A DNA stretch of 64,000 bases from Sva-07 sp963716235 (GTDB lineage Bacteria; Actinomycetota; Acidimicrobiia; Acidimicrobiales; Ilumatobacteraceae): contig CAVQTE010000020.1 of the NCBI GenBank assembly GCA_963716235.1, forward strand, positions 372,001-436,000, written 5' to 3'. Under the pieces are notes generated by a model. The model was not told the origin of the DNA, made no database searches, and saw only the letters and a program-made list of their open reading frames with translations. Each line of letters starts with the position of its first letter. Within the stretch, counting starts at the first letter, position 1. Made by a program: the position numbers and the translations under genes. This document shows positions 42,261-52,300 of the stretch, piece after piece.

Positions 42261-43055
42261 TCAGGTCTCGACCCGGATCTGGCCGCCCTCGACGGTCGCG
42301 TGGAACTCGCGATCACTGCCGGTGGCGACATTGAAGAACTTGATCTCGACGGTCCGTGGTCCGTTCTTCTCGATCTCGTACACCCAGTTCGCCTGGGGGC
42401 TCAGCGAGGCGACAGAGATGGATGATCCGTCGAACTGGAGTGACACCCCCGCAACACCCGACACGGTGTAGCTGGGATACGACAGTGCGACCGGCGCCGG
42501 CGCAGCAGTCGTCGGCGCAGCAGTCGTCGGCGCGGCAGTCGTCGGAACGGCAGTCGTCGGAGCAGCGGTCGGCGTGGGTGTAACAGCGGGAGCGGTCGGC
42601 ACCGGAGCGCTCGGCACATCGGGCGCCGGAGCGGCCGCACTCGGTGCTGCTGTGACCGGCTGGCTCGGAGCGACTGCCGGCTGGGCCGGCGCAGCGCGGC
42701 CGACAGCCACCGGCTGGGTCGGCCACGCGACCGGTGTCGACGAAGCGCCGGGTACAGCCACCGTGTCGACTGCCGCCGGAGCAGCAAGGAGCTCCTGCAC
42801 CGGATCGACGGGCACCTCGGTGGAGTCGGGTGTCGCCTCGGTCGGGGCGGGATCGTCGACGAGGGCGGTCGATGAGTCGGCCGCCATCACCGCCTCGGTT
42901 GCCGCCGCAACAGGGCCGCCGATCGTGGGAGCAGAGCCGATCACCATCACGGTCAAGGTCAGTCCACCGGCCAGACACGCGCCGACGAGTCCAACCGATC
43001 TCCAATGCACAACCGCCTGCTCGAGGGTTCTCCGTCCACCTTTGCTCGGTTCCAT
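42261..43055 (-). CDS. anchored Pro/Thr-rich protein sharing the sigma partner's C-terminal domain
   Basis: 264 residues from ATG 43055. A signal-anchor helix (VGLVGACLAGGLTLTVMVIG, about 20-40) is followed by about 140 low-complexity residues with TTAAP repeats, then a C-terminal domain of about 75 residues: SGVAGVSLQFDGSSISVASL ... KNGPRTVEIKF ... REFHATVEGGQIRVET. That tail aligns by eye with the end of the 39148-39882 protein (GP-x-[ST]-[IV]-E-[IM]-x-F, then E-[FL]-H-A, then G-[QE]-[IL]-x-V-E). First gene of the ApbE operon; stop is 8 nt before the next start. Confidence 0.75.
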   Translation of the reverse strand: MEPSKGGRRTLEQAVVHWRSVGLVGACLAGGLTLTVMVIGSAPTIGGPVAAATEAVMAADSSTALVDDPAPTEATPDSTEVPVDPVQELLAAPAAVDTVAVPGASSTPVAWPTQPVAVGRAAPAQPAVAPSQPVTAAPSAAAPAPDVPSAPVPTAPAVTPTPTAAPTTAVPTTAAPTTAAPTTAAPAPVALSYPSYTVSGVAGVSLQFDGSSISVASLSPQANWVYEIEKNGPRTVEIKFFNVATGSDREFHATVEGGQIRVET

Positions 43056-43231
43056 GGTGGCAACACGACGCTGCGTGACATCGAGGTTGGGACCCTTACC
43101 GAATCTTTACAATTCTGTGACGATCCGTGTTCGCCCATGTCCGGATGTTCGCTGCACGTGGCCATCCCGGATCGATTCCGCACTTCGACCACCGGCTGCG
43201 CAGGCAGGCTGGGGAACTACCGTCTCGCGGA

Positions 43232-45286
43232 ATGACTACGATTGGCCGGACAGCGGGCCTACTGCTGACCACCCTGGCGGTGGTGTCGTGCAGCTCGACG
43301 AACCCAGCACCCGCCCCGGTCGCGTCGACCGGACCGTCGACGTCGACGCAGGCGCCACGCGCCGCCGACTCCATCGTTACCGCCGTCGAGGAGCAGCTGG
43401 CCGCCTCCCCGGCCGGATGCGACCCGCTCGACGACCGGCAATGTCTGCTCCCCTTTCCGAGCAACGCCCTGACAGTCGTCGACGACACCTCGCTCACGAA
43501 GCGCCGGGTGGCATTCCCGGCCGGCGAACTGCCGGCGAACAGCTCGGGCATGGGCATCGACCCGACAGCCTGGAACCACAACGACGGATTCAGCGCCAAC
43601 TCGCCGCTGCTCACATGGATCGACGACCTGGACCCGCGAGCGTCGAAGCTCCCGTCGTGGACCGACCTCGGACAGTCGCTGACCGCCGACGCGAGCGTCG
43701 TGCTCGTCGACACCACGTCGGGCGACCGGATCCCGCTGTGGGCCGAGGTCGACGTCGACTCGGCCGCCGACGACGGACAACTGCTCGTGGTGCGTCCGGC
43801 GATCAGCCTCGCTCCGGCAACCACGTACGCCGTGGGCCTCCGCCACCTCGTCTCGACCGGCGGAACACCGGTCGAACCATCGTCGATGTTCCGGGTCTAT
43901 CGCGACGGGCTCGCCACCGACATCGCCGAAGTGGAAGCACGACGCGACGAGTTCGAATCGACCTTCGACGCGCTCGACGCCGCCGGCGCCGTGCGCGACG
44001 ACCTCCAGCTCGCGTGGTCGTTCACCACCGCGAGCGTCGCCAACATCACCGACGTCATCCTGCACATGCGCGACGAGACGCTCGCCGGCCTGGGAACCAC
44101 GGCACCGGAGTTCGAGATCACATCGGTGACCGAGAACCCCGAACCCGGCCTCGCCCGCCTGGTGCAAGGCACGTACTCGGTGCCGAACTGGATGACCGGC
44201 GACGGCGGGCCGGGGTCGGCTCTGAACCGCGGCGTCGACGGACTCCCCGAGATCAACGGCGTGGTACAGGCGCCGTTCGCCTGCGAGATCGCCGACAACG
44301 TGTGGAACGGCGCCGGACCCGCCCATGCCGTGATGTACGGCCATGGCCTGCTCGGATCGCACCTCGAGGTCCACGCCGGGAACATCGTTGCGATGTCGAA
44401 CGAGCACGATGCGCTCTACTGCGCCACGAAATGGGCGGGGTTCAGTGAGGACGACATCCCCACGGCTGTCGCCGCACTCCAGGATTTCTCGAACTTCCCG
44501 ACGTTCGTCGACCGGATGAGCCAGGGACTGGTCAACCAGCTCGTGCTCGGACGCCTCATGCTCGCCGACAACGGGCTCGCGATCGAACCGGAGTTCATCC
44601 GACCGGACGGGTCGGCCATGCTCGACAACAGTGAGGTGTACTTCGACGGCAACTCCCAGGGCGGCATCATGGGAATGGCGCTCGCCGCGATCTCGACCGA
44701 TCTGCGGCGCGCCGCGCTCGGGGTCGTCGGCATCAACTACTCGACCCTGCTGCCCCGCTCCGTCGACTTCGACGTCTTCGAGACGATCCTCGTGCCGGCC
44801 TATCCCGACCCCGTCGACCGCGCCATCGGCCTCGCGGCCATCCAGATGCTGTGGGATCCGGCTGAAGGGGCCGGCTACGTCCGTCACGTGGTGTCCGATC
44901 CACTGACGGGCACCCCGCCGAAGGACGTCCTGATGCACGTTGCGTTCGGTGACTGGCAGGTGTCGGAGTTGACGGCGATGGTCGCCGCTCGAACGATGGG
45001 GGTTCCGATCCACCGGCCGGTCACCGCCGATGAACGCAGCCGCGAGCTCGACCCAGGCTGGGGCCTCGACACGCTGGACTACGGCGAGGCCACCTCAGCG
45101 CTCATCGTCTGGGACTCGGGCTCCGACCCGATCCCGATCGATGCGGTGCCGCCGAGCACGAGCCGCGACCCACACGGCGACCCTCGCAACGATCCAGAGG
45201 CGCGGCGCCAGAAGGCGGCGTTCCTGTTCGATGGCGAGCTGATCGACGTGTGCGACGCCGACGCCTGCACCGCTGCCGCCGGCTGA
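43232..45286 (+). CDS. large secreted lipoprotein with alpha/beta-hydrolase-type nucleophile elbow
   Basis: 684 residues from ATG 43232, 8 nt behind TACCGT. Lipoprotein signal with lipobox LAVVSC (Cys23). The central part has beta-rich segments (VLVDTTSGDRIPLWAEVDVD, LLVVRPAISLAPATTYAVGL) resembling a bacterial Ig/carbohydrate-like domain; the second half has HAVMYGHGLLGSH (oxyanion region) and YFDGNSQGGIMGMALA (G-x-S-x-G nucleophile). An Asp/His pair cannot be fixed. Function unknown; probably an extracellular esterase-like enzyme. Confidence 0.8.
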   Translation: MTTIGRTAGLLLTTLAVVSCSSTNPAPAPVASTGPSTSTQAPRAADSIVTAVEEQLAASPAGCDPLDDRQCLLPFPSNALTVVDDTSLTKRRVAFPAGELPANSSGMGIDPTAWNHNDGFSANSPLLTWIDDLDPRASKLPSWTDLGQSLTADASVVLVDTTSGDRIPLWAEVDVDSAADDGQLLVVRPAISLAPATTYAVGLRHLVSTGGTPVEPSSMFRVYRDGLATDIAEVEARRDEFESTFDALDAAGAVRDDLQLAWSFTTASVANITDVILHMRDETLAGLGTTAPEFEITSVTENPEPGLARLVQGTYSVPNWMTGDGGPGSALNRGVDGLPEINGVVQAPFACEIADNVWNGAGPAHAVMYGHGLLGSHLEVHAGNIVAMSNEHDALYCATKWAGFSEDDIPTAVAALQDFSNFPTFVDRMSQGLVNQLVLGRLMLADNGLAIEPEFIRPDGSAMLDNSEVYFDGNSQGGIMGMALAAISTDLRRAALGVVGINYSTLLPRSVDFDVFETILVPAYPDPVDRAIGLAAIQMLWDPAEGAGYVRHVVSDPLTGTPPKDVLMHVAFGDWQVSELTAMVAARTMGVPIHRPVTADERSRELDPGWGLDTLDYGEATSALIVWDSGSDPIPIDAVPPSTSRDPHGDPRNDPEARRQKAAFLFDGELIDVCDADACTAAAG

Positions 45287-45291
45287 CCGAA

Positions 45292-47447
45292 TCAGACCGC
45301 GGCGAGTCGGAGCAGGTCGGGGGCAACAGTGGTGTAGACCAGGTTGGCGCCCGGCTTGTAAACGTGCACGCCGTCCCAGCGATAGCCGAGGTCGGTGGCG
45401 ATCGTCTCGTCGGTGCACCACTCAGCTGGACCCTCGATGAACTGCACCCGAGCTTCCCCGACGGACTGGTAGGACGCCGCCGTCTCGCGTAGCAGGTCGT
45501 TCACGTGGGCCACGCGGGCATCGTCACCGCGTTCGGGAAGCGCCGGGACGCCGGCGCCCTCGACGTCCTGAGGGCGCATGCATGCGACTTCGAGCAGACC
45601 CACATTGGTCCCCTCGGCCAGCATCGCGTCGATGCCGGACTCGAGGTTGGACACGAACAGTGCATCGCCGGCCGGGGTTGCGAAGCCGTAGGTGGTGTCG
45701 CCGTCGACGACGTCGAAGACGTCCCAGGCGCCAACGACGACAAGCGCGACATCGGTGCCGGCAGCAGCCTGCGCCCACTCGTCCTGCCATCCGTCGCAGA
45801 TCGAGAAGTTGTTGCCGAAACGCACCGAACTCCTCACCGAGCCCGAGTCGTACACGCTGCACCCGTCGACGCTGCCGTTGACGACGTTCGGGAAGACGGC
45901 GTCGATCCCATCGGGCAGATTGATCGCCAGCGCGTTGGCCTGTGAGTCACCGACGATCGCCAGCCGTGCCGACGTCGCGGGCACGATCGGAGTCGTCGCC
46001 ACGGCCACCGTGGTCGACTGCAGCGACCGACCCATCCGTGACCTCGGCGGGATCGACGACCGAGTTGGCTCACCGCGGGGTCACCCGACGTGTCGAGTTC
46101 GAACACCGCCTCGTTGCCGCCTTCGAACCGGCTGAACTGATCGACGTTGACGTAGAACACCACCAGCGCGCCGACGAGCACCGCTCCACCGGCGATCGGC
46201 CAGTAGGTGATCGATGCTCGGTCGCTCCACCAACGTCCGACGATCCCCTTGCGAACGGGTGATTCCAGAAATCGGTACGACACCTCGGCAACGATGACCG
46301 TGAGAAACATCGCCCACAAGAACGCCGACACCGAACCGGTGGTGGCGCCGACGATCACGAAGATCGGCCAGCTCCACAGGTACAGGCCGTAGCTGCGCTT
46401 GCCGACCTCGACGAGCGGGGTCCAGCTCATGATCCGCCGGAAGCCGACCGACGACGGATGGACGGCGACCATCACGGCCACGAGCGAGAGCATCGAAACG
46501 AGCGGCAACAACCATTGGTACACGTAGCCCGCCGTGATCGATGCGACAGCGGCCGCACAGCCGATCGCCGCCACCGCCGCCGCTCCGAGCGGGTCGAGCA
46601 GTCGCCCGGCAGGCGCATCAACCGCGTGCTTCCAGCGCCAGGGGCGCCAGACGAACGCGGCGCCGGCGCCGAGCAGGAGGCCGCCGGACCGTGTGATCGT
46701 GGAGAGGTAGAGGTAGTTGGTGCGATCGACGCCGTCGAGAATCGCCGGGGGCCCACCGAGCGGGGTCGGGGCACGCGACTGCATCCAGAACATGTAGACG
46801 AACACGGCGAACGCTGCACCGACGACGATGCCACCGACGACACGTCGTGCCAGACGCAGCCGCATCAACGCAACGAACAGCAACGGCCAGATCAGGTACC
46901 ACTGTTCTTCGACCGCGAGGCTCCACAGGTGCCGGAGCAACGGCACCTCGCCGGCGAAGTACGGAACATCGCCGAGGATCTGGCCCCAGTTGTTCACATA
47001 GAAGATCGACCACACCGTGTCGCGACGGAGCTGCGACTGCTGCTCGGCCGTCCCGGCGAGCGCCGCCCAGACGCCGACGAACAGCAACACCGCGTACAGC
47101 GCCGGGAACAGGCGCCGCGCCCGCCGGTTCCAGAACTTGCCGAACGCGATGTGATCGTTGCGGTCGTGCTCGTCGATCAAGAGCGAGGTGATCAGGAACC
47201 CCGAGACGACGAAGAACACCTCGACGCCGAAGAATCCGCCGTGCATCCACGAGAAGCCGGCGTGGTAGAGCAGCACCACGGCAACCGACAGGGCGCGTAA
47301 CCCGTCGAGCGACGGCTGGTAGCCCATTGCCGGGAACGAGCCCCGGCTCGGGGCCGACGTCGGGACGGCGCCTGCGAGGACCGCGTCGTCGACGCCCTCG
47401 TCGACCGGACTCGTCGCGGCCCCCGGGGAGTCGACGACCGTGGTCAC
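45292..47447 (-). CDS. OafA-type membrane acyltransferase fused to SGNH domain, frameshifted
   Basis: GTG 47447 overlaps the cysS stop (GTGA). The first frame to about 46080 gives an acyltransferase-3 domain with about ten helices: SLDGLRALSVAVVLLYHAGF (catalytic His), GFFGVEVFFVVSGFLITSLL, RRARRLFPALY, LWSLAVEEQWYLIWPLL. The second frame, from about 46075 to 45292, gives an SGNH domain: LAIVGDSQANALA (block I), GAWDVFD, and YRWDGVHVYKPG (block V). One missing base, most simply in the G-run at 46077-46080, would make one protein of about 718 residues. O-acylation of an envelope glycan is likely. Confidence 0.8.
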
Positions 47448-48811
47448 CGCCGCAACGACGTGCCGTCGCGGGTGGTCTCGACCGTCCATCCGTCGGCCTG
47501 CAGCCGGGCTCGAACTGCATCGGCCGTGGCGAAGTCCTTCGCCGCACGCGCATCATCGAGCGACTGAGCGAGTGCGCGTGCCTCGCTGTCGACCTCGGAC
47601 GCGATGGCCAGATCAAGTCCGAACGTCGTGGCGATCACGTGAGCCGCCGCGGCAAGGGACGCGGCGTCACTCGATCCCGAGTCGAGGGCGGCATTGGATC
47701 GCCGAACCGTGTCGAACAGCAGGGCGGTCGCCTTCGGTGTATCGAGATCGTCGTCCATCGCCAGTCGGAAGTCGGCGAGCACCGCTTCGTCGGGCGCGAC
47801 TCCGGCGAGCTCGGCGGTACGCGCCGCGAACGAATCGAGCCCGGCCAGCGCGTTGACCGCACCGTCGATGTTGTCCTGGGTGATCTTCACCGGGCTGCGG
47901 TAGTGCGACTGCAGCAAGACCATCCGATACGCGCGTGGGTCGTAGAGGTCGATCAGGTCGAGCAGGTTCGACACGTTGCCGAGGCTCTTCGACATCTTCT
48001 CGCCCTCGGCGTCGACCACGAATCCGTTGTGCATCCAGTGGTTGGCGAAGGTCTTGCCGAGCGCCACCGCTTGTGCTCGTTCGTTCTCGTGATGGGGGAA
48101 TCGCAGGTCCTGCCCGCCGCAGTGCAGGTCGAAGCCTTCCCCGAGCAGATCGAGGCTCATCACGACGCACTCCGAGTGCCAGCCGGGGCGGCCGGGACCC
48201 CATGGTGATGGCCACTCAGGGTCGCTGGCGGTGGGCGCCGCCTTGGCGAATTTCCACAGCACGAAGTCGGCGGGATGGCGCTTCTGCGCGGCGCCGACAA
48301 CCTCGCGGTCGCCGCCACCGGATCGCATGTCGTCGACCGACTGATGCGCGAGCAGCCCGTAGTCGTCGACCGACTCGACGGACATGTAGACGCCATCGTC
48401 AGTGACGTAGGCATGGTCGGTGGCGATGAGTTCGGCGATCATCGCGACCATCTCGTCGACGTACTCGGTCGCGTGGGGCACGTCGGTCGGACGTTCGACG
48501 TTGATCCCCGACATCGCCTCGAACCACACGTGCTCGCACTTCGTCGTGATGTCCTGCCATGGCCGGTCCTCGCGCACAGCGCGTTCGATGATCTTGTCCT
48601 CGATGTCGGTGATGTTCGACACGAGCCTGACGTCGAGCCCGGTCCATGCGAGGTAGCGCCGCAAGATGTCGTACACCAGGGTGGCGCGCCCGTGGCCGAG
48701 GTGCGGCGGGCCGTACACGGTGGGCCCGCACAGGTAGATGCCGACCTTGCCCGGCTCGCGCAGAGCCAACTCGCGGACCGTTCGCGTGGCGGTGTCGTAG
48801 AGGTGCAGCAC
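47444..48811 (-). CDS. cysS: cysteinyl-tRNA synthetase
   Basis: 455 residues if started at GTG 48811, which lies 8 nt behind TAGACT (leaderless style) and gives the family's usual N-terminus VLHLYDTATRTVRELALREP. Class I motifs: GPPHLGHGR (HIGH) and EGEKMSKSLGN (KMSKS). Zinc ligands: CGPTVY, WHSECVVMS and HHENERAQA. An in-frame GTG at 48835 abuts GGGAGG with no spacing and is less likely. Divergent from valS across an inverted repeat. Confidence 0.95.
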   Translation of the reverse strand: MLHLYDTATRTVRELALREPGKVGIYLCGPTVYGPPHLGHGRATLVYDILRRYLAWTGLDVRLVSNITDIEDKIIERAVREDRPWQDITTKCEHVWFEAMSGINVERPTDVPHATEYVDEMVAMIAELIATDHAYVTDDGVYMSVESVDDYGLLAHQSVDDMRSGGGDREVVGAAQKRHPADFVLWKFAKAAPTASDPEWPSPWGPGRPGWHSECVVMSLDLLGEGFDLHCGGQDLRFPHHENERAQAVALGKTFANHWMHNGFVVDAEGEKMSKSLGNVSNLLDLIDLYDPRAYRMVLLQSHYRSPVKITQDNIDGAVNALAGLDSFAARTAELAGVAPDEAVLADFRLAMDDDLDTPKATALLFDTVRRSNAALDSGSSDAASLAAAAHVIATTFGLDLAIASEVDSEARALAQSLDDARAAKDFATADAVRARLQADGWTVETTRDGTSLRR

Positions 48812-48851
48812 GAAGGTCGAGTCTACGAGCGCCACCCTCCCCGCCCAGATC

Positions 48852-48903
48852 GGTTTGCGTGACAGTTCGGTTGGGACGGCCCAACGGAACTGCAACGCAA
48901 ACC
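48852..48903. promoter_or_regulatory. 24-bp near-perfect inverted repeat between cysS and valS
   Basis: Left arm 48852-48875 and right arm 48880-48903 match with three mismatches around a 4-nt loop (ACGG). It sits between the two divergent -10 candidates (TAGACT, minus, 48825-48820; TAGCCT, plus, 48925-48930). No T-box core sequence is present. A shared operator or supercoil-sensitive cruciform is possible. Confidence 0.5.
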
Positions 48904-48939
48904 GGGAGGAACCACCGCACTCGGTAGCCTCGGCGCTCT

Positions 48940-51509
48940 ATGACCAACACGGCGGCGAACATCCCCGACAAGCCGACGCTCGACGGCATCGAGGCACACT
49001 GGGCCGCCCAGTGGGAGTCCGATGGCACGTACCGCTTCGACGCGTCGGTACCCCGCGAGGGGGTGTTCTCGATCGACACGCCCCCGCCGACGGTCAGCGG
49101 CTCGCTGCACATGGGCCATGTGTTCAGCTACACCCACACCGACATCATCGCCAGGTTCCAGCGGATGTCGGGCAAGGCGGTCTTCTACCCCATGGGTTGG
49201 GACGACAACGGCCTGCCCACCGAGCGTCGCGTGCAGAACTACTACGGCGTGCGGTGCGACCCGACGCAGCACTACGTCGAGGGCTTCGAACCACCGTTTC
49301 GCGGTGACCCACCGAAGAACCACCACGCCGTGCCGATCTCGCGGCCCAACTTCCTCGAGTTGTGCGACGAACTGGTCGAACTCGACGAGCAGATCTTCGA
49401 GGGATCTACTCAAGCGCCTCGGCCTGTCGGTCGACTGGAACCATCAGTACGCCACCATCGACGAACGGTCGAGGCGCGCCAGCCAGCGCGCGTTCCTCCG
49501 CAACGTCGGCCGCGGCGAGGCATACAGCCAGGAAGCACCCACCCTGTGGGACATCGATTTCCGAACTGCCGTCGCGCAGGCCGAGATGGAAGACCGCGAC
49601 CGTCCGGGCTCCTACCACAAGATCCCGTTTGCACGGTCTGACGGCAACGGCGCCATCGAGATCGACACCACTCGTCCTGAGCTGCTCGCGGCCTGCGTCG
49701 CGCTGGTCGCTCACCCCGACGACGAGCGCTACCGACCGCACTTCGGCTCCACGGTACGCACGCCGCTGTACGGCGTCGAGGTGCCGATCGTCGCACACGA
49801 ACTCGCACAGCCCGACAAGGGCACCGGTATCGCGATGATCTGTACGTTCGGCGATACCACCGACGTGACGTGGTGGCGCGAACTGAACCTGCCGACTGCG
49901 CGCCATCGTCGGGCGCGACGGACGCATCCTCGCCGACGCTCCACACGACGTCGACGCCGACGCCTACGCTGCCATCGCCGGACTCACCGTCAAGCAGGCC
50001 CAGTCCAAGGTGGTCGAACAGCTCATCGAGGCCGAGCTCCTGATCGGCGAGCCGCGCAGCATCCAGCATCCGGTGAAGTTCTACGAACACGGCGATCGCC
50101 CGCTCGAGATCGTCACGTCACGTCAGTGGTACATCCGCAACGGTGGCCGCGACGCCCACCTTCGCGCCGCACTCGTTGCTCGCGGCGCGGAGGTCACGTG
50201 GCATCCCGCCCACATGCAGCACCGCTACGACAACTGGGTCGAGGGGCTCAACGGCGACTGGCTCGTGAGCCGCCAGCGATTCTTCGGTGTGCCGATCCCC
50301 ATCTGGTACGCACTCGACGAACACGGCGAACCCCGCTACGACGAGCCGTTGCTCCCCGACGAATCGCGCCTGCCGATCGACCCGTCGACCGACGCGCCCG
50401 AGGGCTACACCGAGAGCCAGCGCGGCGAGCCGGGCGGGTTCGCGGGCGACCCCGACATTCTCGACACCTGGGCGACGTCGTCGCTCACTCCGCAGATCGC
50501 CGGCGGCTGGGAGGAGGACAACGACCTGTTCGGGCACGTCTTCCCGATGGACATGCGACCGCAGGGCCACGACATCATCCGCACCTGGCTGTTCTCCACG
50601 ATGACGCGCAGCCACCACGAGTTCGGGTGCGCTCCGTGGGGCCACGCTGCGCTCTCGGGCTGGATCCTCGACCCTGACCGCAAGAAGATGTCGAAGTCGA
50701 AGGGCAACGTCGTCACGCCGATGGATCTCTTCGAGACCTACGGCACCGACGCCGTCCGCTACTGGGCAGGTTCTGCTCGGCCGGGAGTCGACACTGCGTT
50801 CAGCGAAGATCAGATGAAGGTCGGCCGCAAGCTCGCCAACAAGCTGCTCAACGTCACCAAGTTCGTGCTGCAATTCGGCGCACCGACCGGCGACCGGTCG
50901 CTCGACGACGGTGTCACCGACCTGATCGACCGATCGATGCTCGCCAAGCTCGACGATGTCATCGTCGAGGCGACCGAAGCATTCGAGGCATTCGACTACG
51001 CCCGCGCACTCGAGCGAACCGAGGCGTTCTTCTGGTGGTTCTGCGACAACTACGTCGAACTCGTCAAGGGCCGCACCTACGACGAAGCCCGGCCCGACGC
51101 CGCCGACTCGGCCAAGCGCGCGCTCCGGGCAGCACTCGGCACCATCCAGCGACTGTTCGCTCCGATCCTGCCGTTTGCCGGCGAGGAGGCATGGAGTTGG
51201 TGGAACGAGTCGAGCATCCACGTGGCGCCATGGCCCACACGCTCGGCGGGCACCGATGAGGTATTCGGTGACCCGACGCTGGTCGACGCCACAATCGACG
51301 TGTTGACCCAGGTACGCCGAGCCAAGACCGAAGCCAAGCGCAGCCAACGGGCCGTCGTCGACACGCTCGTGGTCACCGCTCCGGCCGGTCTCCATGCGGC
51401 ACTCGACTCGGGTCGCGCCGATCTGCTCGACGCCGGGTCGATCCGATCGCTGACGGTGCTCGACGGTGTCGCCTTGGCCGTCGAGGTCGCCCTCGCCGAC
51501 GAACCCTGA
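48940..51509 (+). CDS. valS: valyl-tRNA synthetase, two single-base frameshifts
   Basis: ATG 48940 is 9 nt behind TAGCCT. Frame 1 runs to about 49400 (TPPPTVSGSLHMGHVFSYTH: HIGH motif; FYPMGWDDNGLPTERRVQNY). Frame 2 covers about 49404-49897 (DLLKRLGLSVDWNHQYATID ... TDVTWWRELNLPT). Frame 3 covers about 49899 to the stop (RAIVGRDGRILADAPHDVD ... DRKKMSKSKGNVV: KMSKS; C-terminal anticodon-binding region). One surplus G in 49401-49403 and one surplus base at about 49898 explain both shifts; corrected, the protein has 855 residues, normal for actinobacteria. Since the enzyme is essential, sequence error is the first suspicion. Confidence 0.93.
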
Positions 51510-51566
51510 GGTCCGATTGGATGGCGTGACCCGCATCGCAGCTCCGCTTGGCTAGTGTCGCGAGCC

Positions 51567-52253
51567 GTGCCAGCGAAGTTGGGATTGTCGGCGGCAGTGT
51601 GCGTGTGCGTGCTCATGTTCTGCGCGCCTGCGTTCGCCCAGGACACCCCAGCCGACCCGTCCACCACCATCGCGGTCACCCCTTCGGACACCACGACCTC
51701 GACCACGCCCCCGCCCGCACCACCAGATCAACGCTCACCTGCGCCGCTCGGCCCGGCGGTGGCCCGTGGCGCGACCCCGCTTCGCGGCGAGCAGATCCAG
51801 ATCTCGCCGCCGCCGACGGTCGCGGCTGCATGGGATCCGTTCCTGCTGCCCGCCAACTCCGGCTCCGGGCGACGGGCCGTCTACTCGAAGTCGCAGCAAA
51901 CGGTGTGGGCGATCGACGAGAACGATGTCGTCATCAAGGCCCATCGGGTGTCGGGCCGACAGGACCCCCTCCACCCGAGCCCTGGCGTGTACCGAGTGTG
52001 GTCGCGTTCTCGGTACACGTTCGCCATCAACAACCCGTCGATCACGTGGGAATACATGGTGCGCTTCGCCACGGGCGGCAACGGCGGCAACATCGGCTTC
52101 CACGACATCCCGTACCAGTACGGGAACCCCGTTCAGTCGATCGCGCAGCTCGGCCAGGCGCTCTCCGGTGGCTGCGTGCGCCAGGCGGCCGACGATGCGA
52201 TCTGGATGTGGAACTGGGCCGACATCGGCACCGTTGTCGTCGTCACGCCCTGA
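51567..52253 (+). CDS. L,D-transpeptidase (YkuD domain)
   Basis: 228 residues from GTG 51567, 8 nt behind TAGTGT; GTG 51555 is the alternative. Signal peptide (LGLSAAVCVCVLMFCAPAFA), Thr/Pro linker, then YkuD: RAVYSKSQQTVWAIDENDVV, GNIGFHDIPYQYG and catalytic Cys in ALSGGCVRQAADDAIWMW (SGGCxR). Crosslinks peptidoglycan at 3-3 bonds or attaches proteins, outside the membrane. The neighbouring LCP gene also acts on the wall. Confidence 0.92.
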   Translation: MPAKLGLSAAVCVCVLMFCAPAFAQDTPADPSTTIAVTPSDTTTSTTPPPAPPDQRSPAPLGPAVARGATPLRGEQIQISPPPTVAAAWDPFLLPANSGSGRRAVYSKSQQTVWAIDENDVVIKAHRVSGRQDPLHPSPGVYRVWSRSRYTFAINNPSITWEYMVRFATGGNGGNIGFHDIPYQYGNPVQSIAQLGQALSGGCVRQAADDAIWMWNWADIGTVVVVTP

Positions 52254-52300
52254 GCGACCGACCTCCCGGGTGCGGGTACGGCGGATAACGTCCACCCGTC

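Noticed and set aside
48852..48939. T-box riboswitch ahead of valS
   Set aside because: The T-box core (AGGGTGGNACCGCG-like) and specifier/antiterminator layout are absent; only a symmetric inverted repeat is present.
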